Source of the DNA: JBGSKY01 sp041740995
GTDB lineage: Bacteria > Planctomycetota > Planctomycetia > Pirellulales > Pirellulaceae
Assembly: GCA_041740995.1 (NCBI GenBank)
Contig: JBGSKY010000110.1
Location: forward strand, 1 to 8,262
Reading direction: 5' to 3'
Length of the DNA stretch: 8,262 nucleotides
The notes under the pieces were generated by a model that was not told where the DNA came from, made no database searches, and was given only the letters and a program-made list of their open reading frames with translations. The position numbers were made by a program, and so were the translations under genes. Numbering within the stretch: position 1 is the stretch's first letter; the number at the start of each line of letters is the position of its first letter. Of the stretch, positions 1-7,144 are shown piece after piece.

Positions 1-547
1 ATGCGCCGCACAATCCAAAGGATGCGAAGATCGTTGGACCAAAACTTTGCAGCGTATGCGCTTCACCAACTGCGCTTGTGCCGACAAACATCGCATACCG
101 CACAATGTATGCAATTGAATTCGCCAGCAGACCAGCCATCACCGCTCGTAAATACATCGGCAATCGACGCGAAGGTGCAACTCGGACTGAGCAATCAAGC
201 ATGAATCCAAGCGCGATAGTCCCGCTGAACGCGGCGACTGGGATTGTAGCCAAGCCAGCAAAGGCCATGACTAAAAACGTTGATGCGGCGGCGAGAGACA
301 TCAACGAACCGCTAAGCCGGCGAGGTACTATTGCAAGCCCAAGAAGCATCGGTACACCGGCCCGAAAGATCGCGCTTCCAGGGATTTTCCAGCTGGGCGA
401 AATCGCAATGATCGCGATGGCGGCAAGTGTTCCGCACGCTAAGAGCAAAATTAGCTCAATCAAAGCTATTCGATCAGAAGTAAATGCAGTCGAGCGAATT
501 CGAGAGCATTTTGCGGCGGCTGGTTCAACAGCAAAAATTTGCAGCAC
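1..547 (-). CDS. Polytopic membrane protein of unknown function, partial (C-terminus beyond left edge)
   Basis: The minus strand has an open frame from a TAA at 637-635 to the left edge. The translation is strongly hydrophobic, with about five or six likely membrane segments: the first begins about residue 27 (ALIELILLLACGTLAAI), others include FLVMAFAGLATI and AVMAGLLANSIAYIV, and small basic loops (VPRRLS, RVAPSRR) lie between them. This is why the opposite strand shows a spurious alanine-rich frame. I do not recognise the family. The start is uncertain: there is no in-frame ATG before the second membrane segment. GTG at 547 is used here; TTG at 463 would start immediately before the first segment. 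A strong Shine-Dalgarno-like AAGGAGG lies far upstream at 663-657, with an in-frame TTG at 652 interrupted by the TAA. It reads in the same direction as the DNRLRE gene and may be co-transcribed. Coding status is fairly sure, function unknown. Confidence 0.65.
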   Translation of the reverse strand, partial: MLQIFAVEPAAAKCSRIRSTAFTSDRIALIELILLLACGTLAAIAIIAISPSWKIPGSAIFRAGVPMLLGLAIVPRRLSGSLMSLAAASTFLVMAFAGLATIPVAAFSGTIALGFMLDCSVRVAPSRRLPMYLRAVMAGLLANSIAYIVRYAMFVGTSAVGEAHTLQSFGPTIFASFGLCGA

Positions 548-673
548 CTGGGAATCGATTTTCTTACCGATGTTTCTTAAATGTTCGACACCGTGAAAGC
601 ATATCAGCTCAGCAGCACTTTTTACAGTTCGATTTTAAGTTCTACTTGCCAAAACACCTCCTTCTCAACCGAG

Positions 674-713
674 AAAAAAACCGTTTAGCTGGACTCGATC
701 ATCGAGCTGTCGT
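674..713 (-). terminator. Weak candidate terminator after the DNRLRE gene
   Basis: On the minus strand a short stem, CTCGA-TGA-TCGAG, contains the stop codon of the DNRLRE gene in its loop. Flanking AGCT segments could extend it with a bulge. A run of seven T follows at 680-674. The distance between stem and T-run is longer than in a standard intrinsic terminator, so this is only a possibility. Confidence 0.2.
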
Positions 714-1436
714 GACTTTTGCGGCGACAATTAGTAGCGGGCGGCGGTTGCTTGCTCCGAAATTTTGTGAGTGAAAAATGGAAGCAGTACGTTCGTCCGC
801 TGCATAAAGCCGCAACGAGATCTCCTGGCCATCGACGATCGCTTCACCCAACTCGCTTTGGACTTCGAAAACGAATTCGCCTTCGCTGGCCTTGCTGACA
901 ATTGGGCTGTTCATATCGATCATTTCTTGGACGCTGTTCCAAGTCACGCCCTCGATTTCTGGATGATGAGGATTTCCTTGCCCTTCGTTCCAGTCGTTAT
1001 GCAGAAGCCATTGAACGTTGATTTCAGACCGTGACCGGAAGCTGTTGAAGAAGTTGTTATGAGCCACGGCTGGATTGAGCCGAAGCTGAACCGATTCCAA
1101 GGTCCAGTGATCTTTGCCGTAGGTCGCATCAAAGTGTTCTTTAGCCATCGCCGTGTTGAATCGCAGTAAAGTTTCAAAAGAGCCATTCTCCATCGGTCCG
1201 CTAATGGCTAGCGCACCCGCAGCACCAAAGTTTTCGTCCGGGCGCGTTGAGACGACAAAAGCATCGGCAACCGGATGAAGCTCGATTAATCCTGGCTGAC
1301 CATTGGTCGAGAGCTTGAGCGGTGCATTGAGCACCAGCAATAGTCCTACTAGCACCATGAGTAGACTGAACCAAGTAGCAATTGCAAGCCTCAACGACCA
1401 TTGATCTTCGTCTGTTTCTTCGATTGTTGAAGCCAT
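699..1436 (-). CDS. Membrane-anchored DNRLRE-domain protein
   Basis: This 245-aa protein has a short acidic N-terminus, one transmembrane segment at about residues 17-36 (rich in L, V, I), and then an extracytoplasmic domain. From about residue 52 to 240 it resembles the DNRLRE family: the opening ADAFVVSTRPDENFG followed by an FETLLRFN strand, then a WNEGQGN...EGVTW segment and a C-terminal SNRRPLLIV strand. Proteins of this family are beta-rich extracellular domains, often found in planctomycetes and attached to cell-surface or carbohydrate-related proteins; this one has no catalytic domain. The predicted topology is cytoplasmic N-terminus with the domain outside the cytoplasmic membrane. 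The ATG at 1436-1434 is chosen because the membrane segment then lies at a normal distance from it, and a promoter-like extended -10 lies about 55 bp upstream. Partner or ligand is unknown. Family assignment is from motif memory, without a database search. Confidence 0.75.
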   Translation of the reverse strand: MASTIEETDEDQWSLRLAIATWFSLLMVLVGLLLVLNAPLKLSTNGQPGLIELHPVADAFVVSTRPDENFGAAGALAISGPMENGSFETLLRFNTAMAKEHFDATYGKDHWTLESVQLRLNPAVAHNNFFNSFRSRSEINVQWLLHNDWNEGQGNPHHPEIEGVTWNSVQEMIDMNSPIVSKASEGEFVFEVQSELGEAIVDGQEISLRLYAADERTASIFHSQNFGASNRRPLLIVAAKVTTAR

Positions 1437-1491
1437 GTCAGCAAATAATTAGGATCAAGGGACTACGCATTCTTTCTCGATGACGCCACTG

Positions 1492-1500
1492 ATTGTACCA
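1492..1500 (-). promoter_or_regulatory. Extended -10 promoter candidate for the DNRLRE gene
   Basis: The minus strand reads TGGTACAAT at 1500-1492. This matches the extended -10 form (TGn followed by TACAAT, five of six to TATAAT). No good -35 lies 16-18 bp upstream, as is common for extended -10 promoters. Transcription would start near 1485, giving a leader of about 50 nt. Confidence 0.4.
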
Positions 1501-1756
1501 GCAGTTCAAATCGCTTGAGTAAGTTTGCTCATTAGCGTTTTGGGGGCTTTGCAAGTCGCGGAAAACGGCTGGAGTGACTCGCATGGCGTAGCTAGCGATC
1601 GTCAAGCGTTTACGGTTCGGCGAACTTGTCGTTAGGGCGAATCGACGCATAGCGGAACTGATGTTGGTTGCAAAACGCTGAAACTTTCCGGTCATTCCGT
1701 TGGCGAGAGGGTGTTTTGGCGTATTCACAGCCGGAAATCTTCGCCAAAATGTCTAA

Positions 1757-1784
1757 TTGTTCCAACCGGCACGATCGATATTAT
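1757..1784 (+). promoter_or_regulatory. korA: Sigma-70-like promoter candidate for korA
   Basis: TTGTTC (1757-1762) and TATTAT (1779-1784) are separated by 16 bp; they match three of six and five of six consensus bases. The -10 lies inside a small palindrome, CGATATTATCG (1776-1786), which could be an operator or chance. A start near 1791 would give a leader of about 52 nt before the korA ATG. Confidence 0.35.
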
Positions 1785-1842
1785 CGGTACGCGGCGTCTT
1801 CGTTTTTACGCCCAGCCTACATGTTTCTGAAATCTACGCGAA

Positions 1843-3729
1843 ATGTCCAATAATTCAGCCGTCAAGAAAGTCCAAGTTGTTTCGGGTGTAACCGTTCGGT
1901 TGGCTGGCGATTCCGGCGACGGAATGCAGCTACTTGGCACCCAGCTTACTAATACGTCAGCGTTGGCAGGCAATGATGTCGCCACGTTTCCTGACTTTCC
2001 CGCCGAAATTCGTGCCCCGCGTGGGACTCGTGGCGGAGTATCAGGATTTCAAGTTCAGTTTGCTTCGCACGAAGTCCATACGCCGGGCGATACGCTTGAT
2101 ACGCTGGTCGCGATGAACCCTGCGGCACTGGTGACAAACTTGCCTGACCTTCGTCCAGGCGGAACGCTAATCGTCAATGAGGACAGCTTTGAGGACAAGG
2201 ATTTGAAGCTTGCCAAGCTTCGGACCAATCCGTTGGAAGATCCTTCGATGGAAAACTACAACGTCGTAAAAGTTCCTTTGACGCGGCTAACCAAGACAGC
2301 GGTCGCACCCTTCGGAATGAGTGTCAAAGAGGCCGATCGCTGCAAGAACTTTTTCGCGATGGGCCTGATTTATTGGCTCTACGGGCGAAGCATGGAAACG
2401 ACGTTGAAATTCATCAACGGAAAATTCGGTGCTAAAGATCCCAACCTCGCTCGTGCCAACGAAGCGGCTTTGAATGCCGGCTGGGCTTTCGGTGAGACGA
2501 TTGAAGCGTTGCCGACGAGCTTTGCCGTACAACCGGCTCGGTTAAAGCCAGGTGTCTATCGAAACATCATGGGCAACCAAGCGATGGCGCTCGGGCTGAT
2601 TGCCGCTTCGAAGCGTTCAAATAAGGAGCTGTTTTACGGTTCGTATCCGATTACTCCAGCGAGCGACATTCTTCACGAGTTGTGCAAGTATAAAAATTTT
2701 GGAGTTTGCACATTTCAAGCAGAAGACGAAATTGCGGCTGCTTGCGCGACGATTGGTGCGGCGTACGGTGGCCAAATGGCGGTCACGTGCAGCAGTGGTC
2801 CAGGGATCGCTTTAAAAGGCGAAGCGATGGGATTGGCGTTGATGCTCGAGCTGCCAATGATTTTGCTAAACATCCAACGCGGTGGGCCAAGTACTGGGCT
2901 GCCAACAAAAACTGAGCAAAGCGACTTGTTGCAAGTGATGTTTGGTCGAAACGGCGAATCACCATTGCCAGTTCTTGCGGCTCAATCGCCAGCGGACTGT
3001 TTTAACATTGTCGTTGAGGCTTGGATGTTGGCTGTCAAGTTGATGTCGCCAGTCATTGTTCTTTCGGATGGCTACATTGCTAACGGATCTGAACCATGGA
3101 TGATTCCAAACGTTGATGAGTTGCCGCATATCCACATTACTCATCCTCAACGCAACGATCACGAAGGCCCATTTTTGCCGTATGGTCGCGACGAATTACT
3201 CGCCAGACCATGGGCGATTCCAGGCACGCCGGAACTGATGCATCGCGTCGGAGGCCTAGAAAAAGAGGATGGGACCGGAAACATTTCTTACGATGCCGAG
3301 AATCATCAAAAAATGGTTCACATTCGTGCGCAGAAGGTGGCAAACGCCGCTCAATTGTTGCCACCTCAGCATGTCGATGGCCCGGCTAGCGGCGATTTAT
3401 TGGTTCTCTCTTGGGGAGGAACTTATGGGTCGGTTTACACGGCCGTCCATGAAGCTCGTCGCGAAGGTCGCAGCGTCGCCCACGCGCACATTCGCTATAT
3501 GAATCCATTTCCAAACAATCTCGGCGAAATCATTTCTCGTTACGATAAAGTCTTGATTCCAGAATTGAATATGGGCCAGCTTCGAATGTTGATTCGAAGC
3601 AAATATCTTGTCGATGCTGTTGGATTCAACAAGGTCAAAGGCAAGCCATTCTCGATCAGCGAGTTGGTCGAAGCAATCTGTGACGCAATCGACTGTGAGA
3701 AGCATGGAATTGCCGCCCGCGTCGGCTAG
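1843..3729 (+). CDS. korA: 2-oxoacid:ferredoxin oxidoreductase, fused gamma-alpha subunit (KorA)
   Basis: This is the large subunit of a thiamine-diphosphate 2-oxoacid:acceptor oxidoreductase, most likely 2-oxoglutarate:ferredoxin oxidoreductase, which converts 2-oxoglutarate and CoA to succinyl-CoA, CO2 and reduced ferredoxin in the cytoplasm. The 628 aa fit the two-subunit family, in which the gamma domain is fused ahead of alpha. The gamma domain (about 17-205) shows GDSGDG at 22-27 and PAEIRAPRGTRGGVSGFQV from 53. The alpha pyrimidine domain follows, with YPITPAS (268-274), QAEDE (292-296), TCSSGPG (315-321) and RGGPSTGLPTKTEQSDL (346-362). The C-terminal domain carries the PELNMGQL motif. 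No ferredoxin-like Fe-S domain is present, as expected for this type. The ATG has no clear ribosome-binding site, but the domain begins soon after it. korB follows 92 bp downstream. The family call is secure; 2-oxoglutarate rather than another 2-oxoacid is inferred from the KorAB architecture. Confidence 0.93.
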   Translation: MSNNSAVKKVQVVSGVTVRLAGDSGDGMQLLGTQLTNTSALAGNDVATFPDFPAEIRAPRGTRGGVSGFQVQFASHEVHTPGDTLDTLVAMNPAALVTNLPDLRPGGTLIVNEDSFEDKDLKLAKLRTNPLEDPSMENYNVVKVPLTRLTKTAVAPFGMSVKEADRCKNFFAMGLIYWLYGRSMETTLKFINGKFGAKDPNLARANEAALNAGWAFGETIEALPTSFAVQPARLKPGVYRNIMGNQAMALGLIAASKRSNKELFYGSYPITPASDILHELCKYKNFGVCTFQAEDEIAAACATIGAAYGGQMAVTCSSGPGIALKGEAMGLALMLELPMILLNIQRGGPSTGLPTKTEQSDLLQVMFGRNGESPLPVLAAQSPADCFNIVVEAWMLAVKLMSPVIVLSDGYIANGSEPWMIPNVDELPHIHITHPQRNDHEGPFLPYGRDELLARPWAIPGTPELMHRVGGLEKEDGTGNISYDAENHQKMVHIRAQKVANAAQLLPPQHVDGPASGDLLVLSWGGTYGSVYTAVHEARREGRSVAHAHIRYMNPFPNNLGEIISRYDKVLIPELNMGQLRMLIRSKYLVDAVGFNKVKGKPFSISELVEAICDAIDCEKHGIAARVG

Positions 3730-3821
3730 ACAGTGCTTCGCTTTCAAGTTGACCACAATGCTGGTTAGCTCGGCTCATAAATTTCGATATTGTTCGTTCC
3801 CAAATTTTTCCAGATTCCGAA

Positions 3822-4838
3822 ATGACTGCAACACTTCCAGTACTGACTGCTAACGATTTTGCCAGCGATCAAGACATTCGTTGGTGCCCAGGCTGCGGCG
3901 ATTATTCGATCTTGGCGCAGATGAAAAAGGTTTTGCCGGAGATCGGCGTTGCGCCTGAGAAGACTGTGTTCGTCTCAGGCATTGGTTGTTCCAGCCGTTT
4001 TCCCTATTACGTCAACACCTACGGCGTGCATTCGATTCATGGACGTGCTCCGGCGATTGCAACGGGACTGAAAGTTACGCGGCCAGATTTGACTGTTTGG
4101 GTAATTACCGGCGATGGCGACGCGTTAAGCATCGGTGGAAATCACTTTATTCATTTGCTGCGACGCAACGTCGATGTAAATATAATCCTTTTCAACAACC
4201 GAATTTATGGTTTGACCAAGGGGCAGTACTCACCGACCAGTCAGGAAGGTCAGATCACCAAAAGCACGCCAATGGGCAGCGTTGATCATCCGCTAAATCC
4301 TCTGATGATTGCGCTCGGGGCACAGGCCACCTTCGTCGCTCGTTCGATCGATGTGCATATCAAGCATCTTGGCGAGACACTCAAGCGAGCAGCCGCGCAC
4401 AAAGGTACGTCGTTTGTCGAGGTCTATCAGAACTGTAACGTCTTCAATGATGGTGCTTGGTCCTATGCTCAAGACAAGTCGACACGCGAAGATCACACGA
4501 TTGAATTGCAACATGGCAAGCCGTTGATCTACGGCAAGAATCGCGACAAAGGCATCCGATTAAACGGCTTGACGCTGGAGATTGTCGATCTTAATTCAAG
4601 CGGAGTCAAAGAAGACGATTTGCTGTTCCACGATGAGTCGGCTGATATCACCTATCCGTTCTTGTTAGCCAGAATGCGTCGTCCTGATTTCCCAGAGCCG
4701 ATCGGCGTTTTCCGTCAAGTTGTTGATTCGACTTTCGAAGACGAAGTTCGGGGTCAGATCAAGCAAGCCGAGGCGAAACGTGGTCCTGGTGACTTGCAAA
4801 AATTGCTTACTGGCGGCGACACGTGGACGGTCGCATAG
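3822..4838 (+). CDS. korB: 2-oxoacid:ferredoxin oxidoreductase, beta subunit (KorB)
   Basis: This 338-aa subunit binds thiamine diphosphate and the electron-transferring [4Fe-4S] cluster, and forms the active enzyme with KorA. The thiamine diphosphate motif starts with GDGDALSIGG at 97-106 and ends at NN (125-126). WCPGCG supplies C22 and C25, GIGCS supplies C56, and QNCNVF supplies C205; together these are the four cysteines expected for the cluster in this family, so the protein appears intact. SIHGRAP (71-77) is also a family motif. The length is normal for two-subunit KorB. The ATG is 92 bp after korA and has no obvious Shine-Dalgarno sequence; the next motif begins 20 residues in, which supports this start. 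The stop TAG touches the apparent TTG start of the transporter gene. Substrate 2-oxoglutarate is inferred; pyruvate or other 2-oxoacids are not excluded by sequence alone. Confidence 0.93.
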   Translation: MTATLPVLTANDFASDQDIRWCPGCGDYSILAQMKKVLPEIGVAPEKTVFVSGIGCSSRFPYYVNTYGVHSIHGRAPAIATGLKVTRPDLTVWVITGDGDALSIGGNHFIHLLRRNVDVNIILFNNRIYGLTKGQYSPTSQEGQITKSTPMGSVDHPLNPLMIALGAQATFVARSIDVHIKHLGETLKRAAAHKGTSFVEVYQNCNVFNDGAWSYAQDKSTREDHTIELQHGKPLIYGKNRDKGIRLNGLTLEIVDLNSSGVKEDDLLFHDESADITYPFLLARMRRPDFPEPIGVFRQVVDSTFEDEVRGQIKQAEAKRGPGDLQKLLTGGDTWTVA

Positions 4839-5726
4839 TTGCTCGGCACTCCGACATTCTGGATGCCGTTGGCAGCCGCAATCATCTTCTCGCTTGGGAC
4901 TTTGCTCATCAAGCGAGCAGCGTCTTACAGGCTGGATATTTGGCGGATCAGTTTTGTTTCTAACTGCGTTAGCTTGCTATTCTTTCTGCCGTTCTTCTTG
5001 CAAGCCCAAACTGTCCCACCGATTGCAAACTGGTGGCAAGTTCTGGTGGTCGCGATGCTGTTCGTTGTCGGGCAGGTCTTCACCTTAGTGTCGATGACTG
5101 AAGGCGAGATATCAGTGGCAGCGCCAGTATTAGGGCTGAAGCTTCTTTTTGTTCCGCTTTTTCTTTCGGCGATGCGACTTGCCGAGCTTCCACGCCAGAT
5201 CTGGATTGCCTGCGGTATTGCTAGTCTTGCCATCGCGCTGCTCAATTTTACCGATCGTCGTTCGGCCAGAGGGCGAATTGCTTTTTCTGTCATTTGTGCC
5301 AGTCTGGGCGCGGCGGCTTATGCATTGTTCGATGTAAGTGTCCAGAGTTTCGCTCCTCTATGGCCAACCGGCACATTCTTGCCGAGCATGTTTGTCGTTT
5401 GCATGGCACTTTCGTTTGCATTTGTGCCATTCTTTAAAGCTCCGCTTTCGGCAATTCCAAAGGCATCTTGGCCCTATTTGTTATCAGGAACAATGCTCTT
5501 TTCATTGCAGGCCATTTTTATCATTTGCGCTGTCGCATTTTATGGGAACGCGGCAATTGCGAATGTCGTTTACGGCACGCGTGGACTTTTTGGACTGTTA
5601 TTCATTTGGATGTTTGGTTCTCTGTTGGGGATTGCTGATCAGAGTCTTAGTAACACCGTCTTTGTGGTTCGCTTGGTCGGTGCGGTTATGCTGATGGCGG
5701 CGATTCTCATTTTAGGCCTAACTTAG
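4839..5726 (+). CDS. EamA/DMT-superfamily transporter, 10 membrane segments
   Basis: This 295-aa protein is almost entirely membrane-embedded, with ten likely helices at about 8-24, 37-54, 66-86, 94-112, 120-137, 148-168, 180-198, 212-233, 243-262 and 274-294. The length, the two repeats of five helices, the start pattern (FSLGTLLIKRA after a hydrophobic stretch) and the closing GAVMLMAAILILGL helix match the EamA drug/metabolite transporter superfamily. Members export or import small metabolites; no substrate can be read from the sequence. The TTG at 4839 directly follows the korB stop, which suggests translational coupling. An ATG at 4863 (residue 9) is the main alternative start and would still leave the first helix whole. 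rsmE begins 24 bp downstream, so the gene probably lies in the same transcript as korAB and rsmE. Family is confident, start is not. Confidence 0.8.
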   Translation: MLGTPTFWMPLAAAIIFSLGTLLIKRAASYRLDIWRISFVSNCVSLLFFLPFFLQAQTVPPIANWWQVLVVAMLFVVGQVFTLVSMTEGEISVAAPVLGLKLLFVPLFLSAMRLAELPRQIWIACGIASLAIALLNFTDRRSARGRIAFSVICASLGAAAYALFDVSVQSFAPLWPTGTFLPSMFVVCMALSFAFVPFFKAPLSAIPKASWPYLLSGTMLFSLQAIFIICAVAFYGNAAIANVVYGTRGLFGLLFIWMFGSLLGIADQSLSNTVFVVRLVGAVMLMAAILILGLT

Positions 5727-5750
5727 AGTCTTCTTAGTAAATCAAAACGC

Positions 5751-6494
5751 ATGAGAATTTATCATCATCCTCTGAACGTCGGCGACACACTGGAATTGGC
5801 CTCTCAAGAAGCCAAACATGCGACCAAGGTTATGCGTTTGAAGGTTGGCGATTGTTGCGAAGTATTCGATGGTCAGGGCCAAGTTGCAGTGGCTCGTCTC
5901 GAAGAAATTGAAAAGTCTTCCGCTTGGGTTGTCATCGAATCGGTGCAGATGTCGCCCAAAGAGCTGCCCGGTTCACTGACGTTAGCCATTGGACTACCCA
6001 AAGGCGAGCGACAGCGCAGCGTTGTCGAACGGGCGACCGAGTTGGGGGTACATTTGTTGGTACCGTTAGGTTGTGAATTTGGTGTCGCAGAAGCGACAGA
6101 AAACGCAATTGCGAGAGCCGAAAGAACGGTTCAGGAGTCTTGCAAGCAATGCCAGCGAAATCGCTTCATGCAGTTTGCGCCTCGCTCGACTTGCAAAGAC
6201 TGGTTTACGCGAGCAGTTGGAGATGAAACGATCAGGCTGCTGGCCCATCCAGGCATCGCCGATGCGTTAAAGCTCAATTTTGCGGGGGCGGAGACAATTC
6301 GACGAAAATATTCCGCAAGCCCACCGGCGTTTGAAGTTGCGATCGGTCCAGAGGGCGGTTTTAGCGGCTCCGAGGTCAATTGCGCGCTTGAGAATGGCTG
6401 GTTGCCGCTCGATTTAGGACCTCGAATTTTGCGTGTAGAAACAGCGTTGGCAGCGGCCGTTAGTTTCGTAAGTCTCTTTCTGAGCAACGATTAA
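5751..6494 (+). CDS. rsmE: 16S rRNA (uracil(1498)-N3)-methyltransferase RsmE
   Basis: RsmE methylates N3 of U1498 in 16S rRNA of the 30S subunit, using S-adenosylmethionine. The 247 aa match the family length. The N-terminal part (about 1-70) is the PUA-like RNA-binding region, with HATKVMRLKVGD. The SPOUT (trefoil-knot) methyltransferase domain follows, with GLPKGERQRSVVERATELGV, then VQESCKQCQRNR where many family members have an EQS-R-like segment, and the knot motifs GPEGGFS (199-205) and LGPRILRVETA (222-232) that form the cofactor site. All key motifs are intact. The ATG places the typical MRIYHHP-like opening at the N-terminus; no Shine-Dalgarno sequence is visible. It lies 24 bp after the transporter gene and is the last gene before a gap of about 380 bp, so it probably ends the operon, although no clear intrinsic terminator was found. 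Confidence 0.93.
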   Translation: MRIYHHPLNVGDTLELASQEAKHATKVMRLKVGDCCEVFDGQGQVAVARLEEIEKSSAWVVIESVQMSPKELPGSLTLAIGLPKGERQRSVVERATELGVHLLVPLGCEFGVAEATENAIARAERTVQESCKQCQRNRFMQFAPRSTCKDWFTRAVGDETIRLLAHPGIADALKLNFAGAETIRRKYSASPPAFEVAIGPEGGFSGSEVNCALENGWLPLDLGPRILRVETALAAAVSFVSLFLSND

Positions 6495-6772
6495 ATACCA
6501 TGCGTGGCGGACTTGTGCGGTATCGCTGAGGCAGATTAAGAGATATAATTGCTCAATCGCACATTGAAGTGTTCATTCATCGGATTGAATCGCTGGGTGG
6601 GGTGGGTGAAGAATTCGTTACGAATTGCTTGCTCCGCCATTGTCCATTGCAAAGATAGTCGTTTTTCTTTGGCGAAATTGCATCTGGCTACAACCGCTCA
6701 CGTTCAGTTTGTCCGCGCTGGCTTTCGCGATTGGCGAAATTTGGACCATTGAAAAGTTGATGAATCGCGGAT

Positions 6773-6801
6773 TTGGAACGAAGAGACTGTAATTTTACTA
6801 T
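6773..6801 (+). promoter_or_regulatory. Sigma-70-like promoter candidate for the small-gene cluster
   Basis: TTGGAA (6773-6778) and TACTAT (6796-6801) are spaced by 17 bp, each matching four of six consensus bases. Transcription would start near 6808, leaving a leader of about 65 nt that contains the palindrome at 6828. Confidence 0.35.
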
Positions 6802-6827
6802 TTCGCAATGAACATTTCGTTGGTCTG

Positions 6828-6839
6828 CAATGGCCATTG
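6828..6839. promoter_or_regulatory. Perfect 12-bp palindrome, possible operator
   Basis: CAATGGCCATTG reads the same on both strands. It lies just downstream of the candidate promoter and 33 bp before the ATG of the winged-helix-like gene, a position suitable for repression by a dimeric regulator. A chance occurrence is possible. Confidence 0.3.
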
Positions 6840-6872
6840 ATTAATTGCCTTTCACGGATCGAGCCCAAAAAA

Positions 6873-7061
6873 ATGTCGAACCAAGAGCATGAAGAACTGC
6901 GTGCAACGGTGTGGGATAATATCTATCAAAACGGCCCGCAGTCGATTGATCAGCTAGCAACCGAAATGCAATTGAGTATTCCGACTGTCATCGGCTTAGT
7001 AGACCACAGTTGGTTTTCTATCAACGATCAAGTGGTCGAAATAGCTTCCAGCACACCATGA
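6873..7061 (+). CDS. Small winged-helix-like protein (62 aa)
   Basis: This small protein shows a compact helix-turn-helix pattern: ELRATVWDNIYQNGP, then SIDQLATEMQLSIPTVIGLVDHS, then a short strand pair with FSINDQVVEIAS. This layout (helix, turn, recognition-like helix, two-strand wing) resembles small stand-alone winged-helix proteins such as the DUF2582 type, which are about 60-80 aa. DNA binding is plausible but not shown; the recognition-like segment has few basic residues, so it may instead be a protein-interaction domain. ATG at 6873 is chosen over the upstream ATG at 6837, because the 12 extra residues (MINCLSRIEPKK) add nothing to the domain and would overlap the palindrome region. 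Upstream bases GGATCGAG give only a weak ribosome-binding site. The 105-aa gene follows 83 bp later on the same strand. Confidence 0.6.
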   Translation: MSNQEHEELRATVWDNIYQNGPQSIDQLATEMQLSIPTVIGLVDHSWFSINDQVVEIASSTP

Positions 7062-7099
7062 TGTAAGTTGGCTCAAAGGTGGCCGGTAGGGTCTTAGTT

Positions 7100-7109
7100 T
7101 TGCTAGCAA
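7100..7109. promoter_or_regulatory. 10-bp palindrome upstream of the 105-aa gene
   Basis: TTGCTAGCAA is a perfect palindrome 35 bp before the ATG at 7145. Its distance from the gene resembles that of the 12-bp palindrome ahead of the winged-helix-like gene, but the two sequences differ. It could be an operator or chance. Confidence 0.2.
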
Positions 7110-7144
7110 CTGGTAGTTCATCCTGATTGATTTGAAGGTTAAAA

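Larger units (their letters stand above)
1437..1842. other. Divergent intergenic region between the DNRLRE gene and korA
   Basis: This 406-bp stretch separates the minus-strand DNRLRE gene from plus-strand korA. It holds promoter-like sequences for both directions, listed separately. A 96-codon minus-strand open frame (1728-1438) ends one base before the DNRLRE ATG, but its arginine- and serine-rich translation looks like chance sequence and it spans the minus-strand promoter candidate. No RNA gene or repeat was recognised here. Confidence 0.6.
6495..6872. other. Intergenic region between rsmE and the small-gene cluster
   Basis: No convincing gene lies in this 378-bp stretch. It contains an interrupted palindrome AATTCGT-T-ACGAATT (6612-6626), an 11-bp direct repeat TTGGCGAAATT (6669-6679 and 6731-6741), a small hairpin TTTCGC-gattg-GCGAAA (6723-6739) that overlaps the second repeat copy, a promoter-like sequence and a 12-bp palindrome. 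A 67-codon frame with a TTG start (6549-6752) has no protein-like character. Confidence 0.5.

Noticed and set aside
78..596. 172-codon plus-strand frame
   Set aside because: It is antisense to the minus-strand membrane gene. Its alanine- and isoleucine-rich translation is the expected mirror of hydrophobic codons, whereas the opposite strand gives clear membrane helices.
1438..1728. 96-codon minus-strand frame ending one base before the DNRLRE start
   Set aside because: The close junction is suggestive, but the translation is low in order, arginine-rich and without a recognisable domain, and the frame spans an extended -10 promoter for the next gene.
6549..6752. 67-codon plus-strand frame with TTG start
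   Set aside because: There is no ribosome-binding site, the composition is not protein-like, and the frame overlaps repeats in the intergenic region.
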